In this document: positions 36,443 through 44,846 of the stretch, piece after piece
How the letters are laid out: every line of letters starts with the position of its first letter
Numbering within the stretch: the first letter of the stretch is position 1
Origin: Pseudomonas kribbensis
GTDB taxonomy: Bacteria > Pseudomonadota > Gammaproteobacteria > Pseudomonadales > Pseudomonadaceae
Reading direction: 5' to 3'
NCBI RefSeq assembly: GCF_003352185.1
Contig: NZ_CP029608.1
Coordinates: 1,922,001-1,986,000, forward strand
DNA: 64,000 nucleotides
Program-made: the position numbers and the translations under genes
Notes under the pieces: model-generated
What the model saw: only the letters and a program-made list of their open reading frames with translations
The model's database searches: none
Told to the model about the DNA's origin: nothing

Positions 36443-37408
36443 TCAGTCGGCAGTCTGCCGAGCCAAAGCCTCACGATCTTCCTTCTCGCTCATCCGGCGG
36501 AAATACGTCGAAAGCAGCGCCCCGGAAATGTTGTGCCACACACTGAACAGCGCACTCGGGACCGCCGCCAATGGCGAAAAGTGCGCACTGGCCAACGCAG
36601 CACCCAGCCCCGAGTTCTGCATCCCGACCTCCAGCGCCAGCGATTTGCGCTGGGCCAGCGGCAAGCCGAACAGGCGTCCAGTGAAATAACCCAGCAAGTA
36701 GCCGAAGCTGTTGTGCAGCATCACCACGGCCATGATCAGCAGGCCGGATTCGGCGATTTTCGCCTGACTGGCAGCCACCACGGCGGCGACGATGATCACG
36801 ATGCTGACCACCGATACCAACGGCAACACTTCCACCGCATGTCGGACCTTTTCACCGAGTACACGTTGCGCCACCACGCCCAGGATGATCGGCAGCAGCA
36901 CCACTTGCAGAATCGACCAGAACAATTCCATGAACGAAACCGGCAACCAGGCCGAGGCTAGCAGCCAGATTAGAGCCGGCGTCAGCAGTGGGGCGAGGAG
37001 GGTGGTGACGGCTGCGATGGCTACCGACAGCGCCAGATCGCCCCGGGCCAGCCAGGTCATGACGTTCGAGGACGTGCCACTCGGACAGCAACCGACCAGA
37101 ATCACCCCGACGGCGATTTCCGGCGGCAGGTGAAAGATCTGACAAAGCAACCACGCCATCCCCGGCATGATCACGAAATGGGCAACCACGCCCAGTGCCA
37201 CGCGCCATGGATGGCGGGCGACGGCGGCGAAGTCGTCGAGTTTGAGGGTCAGGCCCATGCCGAACATCACCAGCCCGAGCAGCGGCACGATTGCGCCTTT
37301 CAGGTTAAGGAACCACGCCGGTTGCAGAAAGGCGACCACGGCGAAAATCAGAACCCAGTAAGCGAAGGTATTGCCGACAAAACGACTCAGTGCAGCCAGT
37401 GCGCGCAT
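36443..37408 (-). CDS. BASS-family sodium-dependent transporter
   Basis: 321 aa, about 10 membrane helices. GVILVGCCPSGTSSNVMTWLARGDLALSV contains the characteristic crossover motif of the bile acid:sodium symporter family, and EVGMQNSGLGAALA is the second. Bacterial members import pantoate, bile acids or other organic anions; the substrate cannot be assigned here. A REP-type palindrome pair lies between its start and the rdgC stop. Confidence 0.88.
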   Translation of the reverse strand: MRALAALSRFVGNTFAYWVLIFAVVAFLQPAWFLNLKGAIVPLLGLVMFGMGLTLKLDDFAAVARHPWRVALGVVAHFVIMPGMAWLLCQIFHLPPEIAVGVILVGCCPSGTSSNVMTWLARGDLALSVAIAAVTTLLAPLLTPALIWLLASAWLPVSFMELFWSILQVVLLPIILGVVAQRVLGEKVRHAVEVLPLVSVVSIVIIVAAVVAASQAKIAESGLLIMAVVMLHNSFGYLLGYFTGRLFGLPLAQRKSLALEVGMQNSGLGAALASAHFSPLAAVPSALFSVWHNISGALLSTYFRRMSEKEDREALARQTAD

Positions 37409-37446
37409 GGCCTGTTCCTTATTATTGATAGAACCCCGGAAACCAA

Positions 37447-37536
37447 TGTGGGAGCGAGCCTGCTCGCGATGACGGCGTTACAGTCGACAAAAATGTTGAA
37501 TGTACCGACCTCATCGCGAGCAGGCTCGCTCCCACA
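37447..37536. repeat. REP/REPIN inverted pair
   Basis: A 26-bp arm (37447-37472, TGTGGGAGCGAGCCTGCTCG then CGATGA) recurs in exact inverse at 37511-37536, separated by 38 bp. This is the common fluorescent-Pseudomonas REP doublet, normally mobilised by a RAYT transposase encoded elsewhere. Confidence 0.85.
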
Positions 37537-37554
37537 GTTTTACATCAGCCGACT

Positions 37555-38475
37555 TTAAATCCCCTGCGGCGTCTCTTCACCACCCAGTGCTTCAACCAGC
37601 GCCGGCAGGAAGTCGCCGAACGTCAGCATCATCAGGGTGAAGCTGGCGTCCAGTTGGCCGAGGGCCTCGTCGCCGCCGTCCTGTTCCGCCTGATCCTGCA
37701 ACAGATCTTCGAACTTCAGGCGTTTGACGGTCATCTTGTCGTCGAGCATGAACGACAGTTTGTCCTGCCAGGCCAGCGACAGTTGAGTCACCACTTTGCC
37801 GGTGCTCAGGTGCAGCTGGATTTCTTCGCTGGTCAGGTCCTGACGTTTGCAGCGCACGATGCCGCCATCTTCGTGGGTGTCTCGCAGTTCGCACTCGTCC
37901 AGCACGAAGAAGTCCGGAGCGGCTTGCTGGGTGGTGACCCATTCGGTCATCACGGCGGTCGGCGCGGTTTTCACGGTCAGCGGGCGAACCGGCAGGCTGC
38001 CGATCACTTCACGCAGGGTGGAGAGCAGGTCTTCGGCGCGTTTCGGGCTGGCCGAGTTGACCAGGATCAGGCCCTGTTTCGGCGCGATGGCAGCGAAAGT
38101 CGACGAGCGACGAATAAAGGCGCGCGGCAGGAACGCCTGGATGATTTCATCCTTGATCTGATCGCGTTCCTTCTTATAGACCTTGCGCATCTGCTCGGCT
38201 TCGATCTCTTCGACTTTCTCCTTCACCGCGTCACGCACGACGCTGCCCGGCAGAATGCGTTCTTCTTTACGGGCGGAGATCAGCAGGAAATCACCGCTGA
38301 CGTGCACCAGTGGGGCATCTTCGCCCTTGCCGAACGGCGCGACGAAACCGTAGGTGGTCAACTCCTGGCTTGCACATGGACGCGCCAGTTTGGTGGCCAG
38401 TGCAGTTTCCAGCGCCTCGGCATCGACAGGCAGGTCTTGGGTCAGGCGATAGATAAGCAGGTTCTTGAACCACAT
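37555..38475 (-). CDS. rdgC: Recombination-associated protein RdgC
   Basis: 306 aa. [16 protein letters not shown] is the conserved N-terminus, so the ATG at 38475 is chosen over 38499. RdgC is a ring-shaped DNA-binding protein that inhibits Rec[31 protein letters not shown] near the C-terminus is family-typical. It is upstream of the BASS gene on the same strand with a REPIN between them. Confidence 0.94.
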   Translation of the reverse strand: MWFKNLLIYRLTQDLPVDAEALETALATKLARPCASQELTTYGFVAPFGKGEDAPLVHVSGDFLLISARKEERILPGSVVRDAVKEKVEEIEAEQMRKVYKKERDQIKDEIIQAFLPRAFIRRSSTFAAIAPKQGLILVNSASPKRAEDLLSTLREVIGSLPVRPLTVKTAPTAVMTEWVTTQQAAPDFFVLDECELRDTHEDGGIVRCKRQDLTSEEIQLHLSTGKVVTQLSLAWQDKLSFMLDDKMTVKRLKFEDLLQDQAEQDGGDEALGQLDASFTLMMLTFGDFLPALVEALGGEETPQGI

Positions 38476-38634
38476 GGGGTGAGTCTCTCCTTTATACAAA
38501 GGGGGGCATTATTGTCTTCGCCGGGTCATAGGCCAACCCTTCTCTAAGCCTTTGGAAGGCCTGAGAAAATTATTTAAAAAAGTGCTTGCCAGAGGTTGGG
38601 TCGCTCCGTAGAATGCGCGCCACACCGAAGCGAA

Positions 38635-38710
38635 GGGTGATTAGCTCAGCTGGGAGAGCGTCTGCCTTACAAGCAGAATGTCGGCGGTTCGATCCCGTCA
38701 TCACCCACCA
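38635..38710 (+). tRNA. tRNA-Val (anticodon TAC), copy 1
   Basis: 76 nt. The acceptor stem GGGTGAT pairs with ATCACCC; the anticodon loop is CTTACAA, the T-loop is TTCGATC and CCA is encoded. A TTGCCA/TAGAAT promoter lies about 20 bp upstream. Confidence 0.95.
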
Positions 38711-38729
38711 TTCGTTTCAAGTGTTTAGC

Positions 38730-38806
38730 GCAGCGGTAGTTCAGTCGGTTAGAATACCGGCCTGTCACGCCGGGGGTCGCGGGTTCGAGTCCCGTCCGCT
38801 GCGCCA
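38730..38806 (+). tRNA. tRNA-Asp (anticodon GTC), copy 1
   Basis: 77 nt. The acceptor stem GCAGCGG pairs with CCGCTGC; the anticodon loop is CTGTCAC, T-loop TTCGAGT, encoded CCA. It lies 19 bp after tRNA-Val and is probably in the same transcript. Confidence 0.95.
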
Positions 38807-38849
38807 TATTCGGTAACCTGGAACACTGAACGCCAGGTCACCACGGAAG

Positions 38850-38872
38850 AACCCGCCAAGGCGGGTTTTTTT
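38850..38872 (+). terminator. Terminator after first tRNA pair
   Basis: AACCCGCC-aa-GGCGGGTT followed by a long T run. Confidence 0.8.
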
Positions 38873-38996
38873 CTGCCTCGAGTTGTACATGCGGAATGTG
38901 TCGTTTCACCGGTTTTCGGATTTATTTGAAAAAAACTTCAATTAAATCAACACTTTACGAAAACTTGTGGCATAATGCGTCCCGTAACGAAGCGAA

Positions 38997-39072
38997 GGGT
39001 GATTAGCTCAGCTGGGAGAGCGTCTGCCTTACAAGCAGAATGTCGGCGGTTCGATCCCGTCATCACCCACCA
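38997..39072 (+). tRNA. tRNA-Val (anticodon TAC), copy 2
   Basis: Identical in sequence to copy 1, 362 bp downstream. The upstream region differs (AT-rich, ending near CATAATGCG), so this copy probably has its own promoter. Confidence 0.95.
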
Positions 39073-39091
39073 TTCGTTTCAAGCGTTTCGC

Positions 39092-39168
39092 GCAGCGGTA
39101 GTTCAGTCGGTTAGAATACCGGCCTGTCACGCCGGGGGTCGCGGGTTCGAGTCCCGTCCGCTGCGCCA
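39092..39168 (+). tRNA. tRNA-Asp (anticodon GTC), copy 2
   Basis: Identical to copy 1. The spacer to tRNA-Val is again 19 bp, with two base changes. Confidence 0.95.
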
Positions 39169-39209
39169 TATTCGGTAACCTGGAACACTGAACGCCAGGT
39201 CACCACGGA

Positions 39210-39234
39210 AAGCCCGCCCAGTGCGGGCTTTTTG
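39210..39234 (+). terminator. Terminator after second tRNA pair
   Basis: AAGCCCGC-ccagt-GCGGGCTT followed by TTT. Confidence 0.75.
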
Positions 39235-39270
39235 CTGTCTGGCGATTGGCTTTTTGCTCGTCCGGGCATG

Positions 39271-39298
39271 AAAAAAGCGACCTGCGGGTCGCTTTTTT
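39271..39298. terminator. Bidirectional Rho-independent terminator
   Basis: AAAAAAGCGACC and GGTCGCTTTTTT with a 4-nt loop. It ends the leftward catalase/cytochrome operon and backs up the tRNA terminator. Confidence 0.85.
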
Positions 39299-39313
39299 CG
39301 TTTTTGCGGTTTG

Positions 39314-40480
39314 TTACTGGCTGGCGTTGCGGCTATGCCGGTAATCACTCACCGCTTCATACACCGCCTTGCGCAGGCGATTGATCCCGCCAATCGGGCG
39401 ATGGGCCTCGATTCCGAACCATGGATTGAACGACAGGTTGTCGCATTGCAGGTTTAGCGCCGGGGTGTCGAAGTCCTGCGGGGGCAGGGTGATTCTGGCT
39501 ACGGTCTGGAACGAACTGTCCTGTTCGCGCCACTCGATGCTGGTGTCTTCGATCGGCATGTACTTGTTCGCGTCCTGACGCTGGATCTGCAACACAAAAC
39601 ACGCGGGCACCCGATCCGTGGACAGTTGCTGATTCAGCGCACTGCGCAGGAAATTCGGCAGATCCTGGTTTTGCTTCGGCAGCGTGTAGGTCGGGCAGTT
39701 GTCCGGATCCGGCATTACCCGGAACTTCGCATTGGCCTCGCCGAACTTGTAGGGCGATACAGAAAAGTAGGTCGTACGCGTCGGGCTCTCTGGCGGTGGA
39801 GAAAGCGTTGCCAACGCAATGAACAAATGCCTGATCTGCCAGTTTCGTGGGTCCCAGCCCGGAAAGAATGCCATGACCTTTTTGCCGTCAGCCTGCGCCG
39901 CCACATTCTGACGATATTCAGCGACATCGCTGACAAAGAAATTCGGATGGCTGAACATCACGAAATCCTGCTCGTGCAAGCCCTGGCGGTCACCCAGCAA
40001 CTGTTTGCCCGGCACATCGAGCAATTTGATCGCCATGCCCCGGGCATCGCGGATACTGTCGAACTGTGGGTAGGCATTGCCGTTGGACAGACGCATCGTC
40101 GCCTGCCAAATCTTGCCCGGCTCGTTGAACACACCGCGCCGCAGATCCTGAGCCAGCTCCGGCAATACTTGCACGTCCGCCTTCACACAACCGTGGGCCT
40201 TGGCATGGGCGTCGCGCAGAAAACGCGTGCTTTCCCGGTGCTGGTCGACAATTCGCACAGCGGTCTGGATCACGTCCTGCGTCATGGACGCTTCGCCATC
40301 TGGAATCTGCTCCAGTGCCGATACCGGTCCCCGGTGCTGCCAGGCAAACCAGGCAGTGGCCAAAGCCCAGCCGATCAGGCCGATCACCAGCAGAAACAGC
40401 AGGGTTTTGCCCAGCAACCGCCCCAGCCACAACCAGAAACGTGCCAGCATCGATGGCTTCTTGAACGAATTGAAGATCAT
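39314..40480 (-). CDS. Catalase-superfamily membrane-anchored protein
   Basis: 388 aa. A cytoplasmic N-terminal tail and one membrane helix (about 25-45) precede a catalase-fold domain placed outside. RDAHAKAHGCVKADVQV resembles the distal-heme segment of small catalase-like (SrpA-type) proteins, and GMAIKLLDVPGK is also family-like. The usual proximal Tyr signature was not identified, so true catalase activity is doubtful; a heme peroxidase or peroxygenase role is possible. Its ATG overlaps the stop of the di-heme cytochrome gene (ATGA), implying coupled expression. Confidence 0.8.
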   Translation of the reverse strand: MIFNSFKKPSMLARFWLWLGRLLGKTLLFLLVIGLIGWALATAWFAWQHRGPVSALEQIPDGEASMTQDVIQTAVRIVDQHRESTRFLRDAHAKAHGCVKADVQVLPELAQDLRRGVFNEPGKIWQATMRLSNGNAYPQFDSIRDARGMAIKLLDVPGKQLLGDRQGLHEQDFVMFSHPNFFVSDVAEYRQNVAAQADGKKVMAFFPGWDPRNWQIRHLFIALATLSPPPESPTRTTYFSVSPYKFGEANAKFRVMPDPDNCPTYTLPKQNQDLPNFLRSALNQQLSTDRVPACFVLQIQRQDANKYMPIEDTSIEWREQDSSFQTVARITLPPQDFDTPALNLQCDNLSFNPWFGIEAHRPIGGINRLRKAVYEAVSDYRHSRNASQ

Positions 40481-42294
40481 GGCAATTGCGCCTCCAGCGG
40501 GCCGCCCAGCACTTTCAGATATTCCAGCAGCGCCCAGCGCTCCTCAGGCTGCAGCAACCGCCCGATGACCCCGTTACCACGCTCGCCGGCGCGGAATTCA
40601 TGGCCGCTGTTGTGGTTGCCGGTGATGCGTGTGTCGAACAGGAAAGCGTTGGTAAAGGCTTCGGTGCGATATCCCAGATGCCGAGGGTCGTATTCCAGAG
40701 TGCCTTTGTAGAACGTGGTGGCGCGTTCATCCTGCGGCGACAGCAGTTGATACAGGCTCGGCACCGAGCCGTTGTGCAGGAACGGCGGCGTGGCCCACAC
40801 GCCAGCGAGCGGACGAGCCTTGTAGGCGACCTTCTCGCGCACGCCGATAGGCAGACCGAAGCCGTCGAGTTCTGGTTTTTCCTCCGGTGTGACGCCCGCT
40901 TCACGATAAGCGCGGTTTTCAACGAATGCCGTCACGTAAGCCAGGCCCTTGGCCACGGATAACTGGCTGAGATCGAGCGGTTCTTTGGGCGTGGGATGCA
41001 GTTTCACGTCCATTTTCTCCAGTTCCGCCGGATTCCATTGCAGCGCCGTCAGGTCGAAACGGTGGTTGGCGATGTTGTTGGCCGCGTTCGGATCGGTTCC
41101 GATGACATCCACCGGCAGCATGTGCAGATGCTGGATCCAGCGTTCGCCTTCCTGCGTCACCCGTGGGACGTGGCAACCCGCACAGTTTTCGGCAAACAGG
41201 GCTCGCCCCCTGGCCGCCAGTGGTTTGTCGACTTTGCCAAACAGTTCTTCTGGCCAGGCGGGTGGCTGAAGTTTTTGCAGGGTTTCTTCGATCTTGTGCA
41301 GATCGCGCACGCGCACGCTCGATGCGTAACGTTCATCACCCTGCAGCGGCTGGCCGTTGGCGTCGAAGAAATTCAGGGTCGCGCCAACCCCCAGAGCCTC
41401 GCCAATGTTGCGCGCCATCGGTTGCTGCGCCGAGCCGTTCCATTGCACCCAGTCAAAGGTCCACATGTCCCACAGTTGCGGGTAATCCACGGGAGCGTTG
41501 GCCACGCGGTAATTGCTCGGGGAAATCGCGTCGCCGAAGGTCGCGTTGGCGATTCGTCCGAATGCATCGGTGCGGCCAGGACCTTCCTCGGTGGGATAGA
41601 GGCCGCGATGGGTGTCGTTCCACGCCACTTTGAGGAATGTATTCAGCGATCCTTTGAAGTCTTTGCGCAGTTGTTCGTGGCGCGCGTCGTATTCTTTGCC
41701 GAGAACGGTGCGGGCGAACCGCTCGAATTTCCATGGGTTGTAGTAAGTGGAAGCCAGACTGGCGACCAGGGCCTGTCCGAAACTGCCTCCGCGCAATGTA
41801 GGAACGCTGGAGGGCAACACGTGCTGCGCCGAGCCGCCGTCGATGCGCACGGCCTGGCCATTGAGATGCAGTTCACCGGTGTGGCAGGCGGCGCAGGTGA
41901 TGTCCAGATATTGCTCAGCGCTGCCCGGATTCTGATGTCGGGTGAAACCCACCGGCAGATTCCCCGGGTTGTTCGGCGTGGCTTTTTGCTGCGGATCGAC
42001 CAGAAAACCGAAGCGTGCGAGGTATTCCGGGGACGCGAAACGTTGCTGCGAGAACGGCAGTTCCAGAGCCTGGAACCACTCATAACGCAGCCCTTTGACC
42101 TGGGTGCCTTGCGGCGTGAAGTAATAGGTCTGGCGCTCTTGCTCAGTCCACTGGTTCAGGTAGTGCACCTGTTTTGCAGGCGCGGGGAAGGGCATTTTCG
42201 GACTGGCGACATAGTAGAGAACCACCGTCAGGACCAGTCCCAGCAGTACCACGATCAGCATCAGTACACGGAATAAGAGGCGCAAGATGAACAT
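40477..42294 (-). CDS. Di-heme c-type cytochrome (peroxidase/RoxA-like)
   Basis: 605 aa. One N-terminal membrane helix (about 7-30) precedes a large exported domain with two CXXCH heme motifs, CAACH near residue 135 and CAGCH near 371. WATPPFLHNGSVPSLYQLL near the C-terminus is typical of cytochrome c peroxidase/RoxA-like proteins. Overlap with the following catalase-fold gene suggests a joint periplasmic redox system. The electron donor and substrate are unknown. Confidence 0.83.
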   Translation of the reverse strand: MFILRLLFRVLMLIVVLLGLVLTVVLYYVASPKMPFPAPAKQVHYLNQWTEQERQTYYFTPQGTQVKGLRYEWFQALELPFSQQRFASPEYLARFGFLVDPQQKATPNNPGNLPVGFTRHQNPGSAEQYLDITCAACHTGELHLNGQAVRIDGGSAQHVLPSSVPTLRGGSFGQALVASLASTYYNPWKFERFARTVLGKEYDARHEQLRKDFKGSLNTFLKVAWNDTHRGLYPTEEGPGRTDAFGRIANATFGDAISPSNYRVANAPVDYPQLWDMWTFDWVQWNGSAQQPMARNIGEALGVGATLNFFDANGQPLQGDERYASSVRVRDLHKIEETLQKLQPPAWPEELFGKVDKPLAARGRALFAENCAGCHVPRVTQEGERWIQHLHMLPVDVIGTDPNAANNIANHRFDLTALQWNPAELEKMDVKLHPTPKEPLDLSQLSVAKGLAYVTAFVENRAYREAGVTPEEKPELDGFGLPIGVREKVAYKARPLAGVWATPPFLHNGSVPSLYQLLSPQDERATTFYKGTLEYDPRHLGYRTEAFTNAFLFDTRITGNHNSGHEFRAGERGNGVIGRLLQPEERWALLEYLKVLGGPLEAQLP

Positions 42295-42555
42295 CCTTGT
42301 CGAGTTGTTGCGCAGTTATGCCTGAGCCGAGTCGTGTGCGGCAAGTGGCCATTACGCCAAGTGTTGTGGGAAGGGGCATCGGTCACTGTCAGGGCAAGAT
42401 GACAGAAGCTTCATCATGGCTTTGCCCAAATGCTTTTTAATCCCTGAACTTATCGGAAGATTCCTGCTCTCATGCCGGTAGCCATTGGTCGTGGCGGCCT
42501 GATAAGCTCGCGGCTTTACTCGATTGCCCTTTCGGCGCATGAACAAGGAAATAGC

Positions 42556-43272
42556 ATGAAACAGCATCGGTTGGCGGCGGCGGTTGCCCTGGTTAGCCTG
42601 GTCCTCGCGGGTTGTGATTCGCAGACCAGCGTAGAGCTGAAAACCCCGGCGCAAAAAGCTTCCTACGGTATCGGCCTGAACATGGGCAAGAGCCTTGCTC
42701 AGGAAGGCATGGATGATCTGGACTCCAAAGCGGTAGCCCAGGGCATCGAAGATGCCGTCGGCAAGAAAGAACAGAAGCTGAAAGATGAAGATCTGGTCGA
42801 AGCCTTCGCTGCACTGCAAAAGCGTGCCGAAGAGCGCATGGCCAAGATGAGCGAAGAGTCGGCAGCTGCCGGCAAGAAATTCCTCGAAGAAAACGGCAAG
42901 AAATCCACCGTGACCACCACCGCTTCCGGTCTGCAGTACGAAGTGGTCCAGAAAGCCGACGGCCCACAGCCCAAGCCTACCGACGTAGTGACCGTTCACT
43001 ACACTGGCAAGCTGATCAACGGTACCGTATTCGACAGCTCCGTCGAGCGCGGCAGCCCGATCGATCTGCCGGTCAGCGGTGTGATCCCGGGTTGGGTCGA
43101 AGGTCTGCAACTGATGCACGTTGGCGAGAAGTACAAGCTGTACATCCCTAGCGACCTGGCTTACGGCGCCCAATCGCCAAGCCCGGCGATCCCGGCCAAC
43201 TCGGTTCTGGTTTTCGACCTGGAACTGCTGGCCATCAAGGATCCAGCCAAGGAAGACGCCGCCGCCAAGTAA
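42556..43272 (+). CDS. FKBP-type peptidyl-prolyl isomerase, lipoprotein (FkpA/Mip-like)
   Basis: 238 aa from the ATG at 42556, which follows AAGGAA and opens with a lipoprotein signal (LAGC lipobox); the frame from 42472 is not used. A helical dimerisation domain (about 30-120) precedes the FKBP domain with VHYTGKLINGTVFDSS and IPGWVEGLQLM. It folds envelope proteins in the periplasm. A strong terminator follows. Divergent from the cytochrome gene. Confidence 0.9.
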   Translation: MKQHRLAAAVALVSLVLAGCDSQTSVELKTPAQKASYGIGLNMGKSLAQEGMDDLDSKAVAQGIEDAVGKKEQKLKDEDLVEAFAALQKRAEERMAKMSEESAAAGKKFLEENGKKSTVTTTASGLQYEVVQKADGPQPKPTDVVTVHYTGKLINGTVFDSSVERGSPIDLPVSGVIPGWVEGLQLMHVGEKYKLYIPSDLAYGAQSPSPAIPANSVLVFDLELLAIKDPAKEDAAAK

Positions 43273-43288
43273 TTGGCCCCGGTTTCGA

Positions 43289-43320
43289 CAACAACGCCTC
43301 GCTAATGCGGGGCGTTGTTG
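43289..43320 (+). terminator. Rho-independent terminator after FKBP gene
   Basis: CAACAACGCCTCGC pairs with GCGGGGCGTTGTTG around a TAAT loop (one G-T pair). The 3' T content comes from the stem. Confidence 0.7.
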
Positions 43321-43522
43321 CATCTGGTCGACGCCCGGCGTAAACAGAGCGAACCGACAGGCGCCACGACAGTCCTAGACTTTGTGGCTGCCCGCGCTAG
43401 ACGCCCTGAGCCGCCAAGTCAATGAAATATTGGGGTTTTTTATGTGAGTAAAAAACGCCCGATCTGAGCGCAGCCCTTATGAACCGGGGCTCTCAGCGTT
43501 GAAATGCAGCTCTGTTCACAAG

Positions 43523-43547
43523 GTTATCCACAATTTGTGTGGATAAC
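43523..43547. promoter_or_regulatory. Inverted pair of perfect DnaA boxes
   Basis: GTTATCCACA (43523-43532) and TGTGGATAAC (43538-43547) are a perfect dyad spaced by 5 bp. Each half is a consensus TTATCCACA box. It lies 20 bp before the DUF1232 gene start. Confidence 0.65.
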
Positions 43548-43566
43548 ATTTCAACGGGAGAAATAG

Positions 43567-44022
43567 ATGAAAGCTCCATGGAATTTCGCCCGGTTCCTGC
43601 CATTGGCCGGACGACTCCTGGCTCGTGGCCGCTTGCCGACACTGTTGTTTGCCGTGGCCAGCAAAGGCGCCGCCCAGGGCAATCGTCTCGGCAAGCTGAA
43701 GGATGACCTTCGATTGCTCCAGGCGCTGTGCTTGGCGTACTGGCGTGGCGAGTATCGCGCGATCAGTCCCAAGGCCATGATTTCGGTCGTTGCGGGCCTG
43801 ATGTACTTCCTCAGTCCGGTGGATGCGATCCCGGATTTCATTCCCGTTTTCGGCATGCTCGATGACATCGCCGTCCTTGCCTGGGTCATGAAAACCCTCG
43901 ACGACGAGCTCAGTGCGTTCCGTTTGTGGCGCCAACGGCAGGCGCCGGAAAAGCTAAGAGTTGTCGAGCGACTGCCCGATACACCCGAACAGCTTCAGCT
44001 TCAGGGCCCGAAAAAGTCCTGA
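43567..44022 (+). CDS. YkvA/DUF1232 family protein
   Basis: 151 aa. The core YFLSPVDAIPDFIPVFGMLDDIAVLAW is the DUF1232 signature, a short membrane-interacting hairpin. The N-terminus is amphipathic and basic. A GGGAG ribosome site precedes the ATG. Function unknown. The dyad of DnaA boxes directly upstream could link it to DnaA control, but this is inference. Confidence 0.82.
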   Translation: MKAPWNFARFLPLAGRLLARGRLPTLLFAVASKGAAQGNRLGKLKDDLRLLQALCLAYWRGEYRAISPKAMISVVAGLMYFLSPVDAIPDFIPVFGMLDDIAVLAWVMKTLDDELSAFRLWRQRQAPEKLRVVERLPDTPEQLQLQGPKKS

Positions 44023-44136
44023 ATCGCGACAGCCTCTTATACAGATAGATACCCCCCACGACCTTGGCCGCTGTTAGGATTACACTTCTAGGGAAAAGTG
44101 CCGACTCGCTAAGTGTTGTTGTCCTACGGGGTAGTC

Positions 44137-44478
44137 ATGGATATTCAGATAATTGCACGCGATGGCGAACCCGAATATGCGGTTCTGCCATGGGCTCAGT
44201 ATCAGGCTCTACTGAAAGCAGCAGGCATTAACGAAGCACCGTCGCAACCGGCTCCAGCGCCGCTTGCGGCCACACCGGACCCGATTCTTCCAGGTCTGGA
44301 TCAATTACGCAGTTTGCGCGAAGGGAAGGGCATCGCCATCGAGGCGCTCGCCCGCACGGTAGGCATCAGCCCGTCTTACCTGGCCATGATCGAAAGCGGT
44401 GAGCGTCTGCCCGACGCTGCGATTCGCCGCAGCCTGGCCTGGGAATTGACGGTGCCAGGGTGGAGGGAACAATCGTGA
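44137..44478 (+). CDS. XRE-type HTH protein
   Basis: 113 aa from the ATG at 44137. The N-terminal ~35 residues (EPEYAVLPWAQYQALL) resemble antitoxin-like or DUF N-termini. A Pro/Ala linker follows, then a Cro/CI HTH (IAIEALARTVGISPSYLAMIESGERLP, residues ~68-95). Its TGA overlaps the GTG start of the next gene. It may regulate this small three-gene operon. Confidence 0.8.
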   Translation: MDIQIIARDGEPEYAVLPWAQYQALLKAAGINEAPSQPAPAPLAATPDPILPGLDQLRSLREGKGIAIEALARTVGISPSYLAMIESGERLPDAAIRRSLAWELTVPGWREQS

Positions 44479-44846
44479 GCGTACGCATCAGTCGTCAACA
44501 TTGGGACGGATTGCTGGGGGAGCTGGACCAGGCGCGCAGGCAGCGCCATCTTCTGACTTATCGAGCCTTGCTCGAACGTCTGCAACTGCCGACGCCGGCG
44601 ATGCAGACCCTGACCGCTGCACTGGAGCATCTGGCTGCGCTGGACGCGAAAGCCGAACAACCGTTGCGCAGTTCGCTGGTGATCAGCCAGGGCGCCAGTC
44701 GCCTGCCACGCACCGGTTTCTTTGAGTGTGTCGAGCGTCTGGGGCGATTTTCCGGCCCGTCCGATGGTGTTGCCGCCGCCTCATGGCATGCCTCGGAAGT
44801 GGTGCGGGTCTTTGAGTACGAGTACCCGGAATCGGCGGAGGCCTGA
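44475..44846 (+). CDS. Hypothetical protein
   Basis: 123 aa from GTG at 44475, chosen because GGAGGG lies before it and it overlaps the previous stop (GTGA). The product is soluble and Leu/Ala/Arg-rich, helical in the first ~60 residues, with a conserved-looking RLPRTGFFECVERLGRF near residue 85. I do not recognise it. It is coupled to its neighbours (next start immediately after its stop), so it probably works with the XRE and Sel1 proteins. Confidence 0.7.
   Translation: MSVRISRQHWDGLLGELDQARRQRHLLTYRALLERLQLPTPAMQTLTAALEHLAALDAKAEQPLRSSLVISQGASRLPRTGFFECVERLGRFSGPSDGVAAASWHASEVVRVFEYEYPESAEA

Larger units (their letters stand above)
38631..39209 (+). repeat. Tandem duplication of the tRNA-Val/tRNA-Asp unit
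   Basis: About 215 bp starting CGAAGGGTGATTAGC and ending at the CCACGGAA after the tRNA-Asp tail (38631-38847) is repeated at 38993-39209 with only a few changes in the inter-tRNA spacer. Each copy carries its own terminator but a different promoter region. Confidence 0.85.

Noticed and set aside
38586..38816. Open frame across the first tRNA pair (76 aa), and its copy at 38975-39178
   Set aside because: It is translated from tRNA-Val and tRNA-Asp sequence; a well-known annotation artefact.
38635..39209. Possible CRISPR-like direct repeats
   Set aside because: The direct repeats are two tRNA units; no array of short repeats with spacers was seen anywhere in the window.
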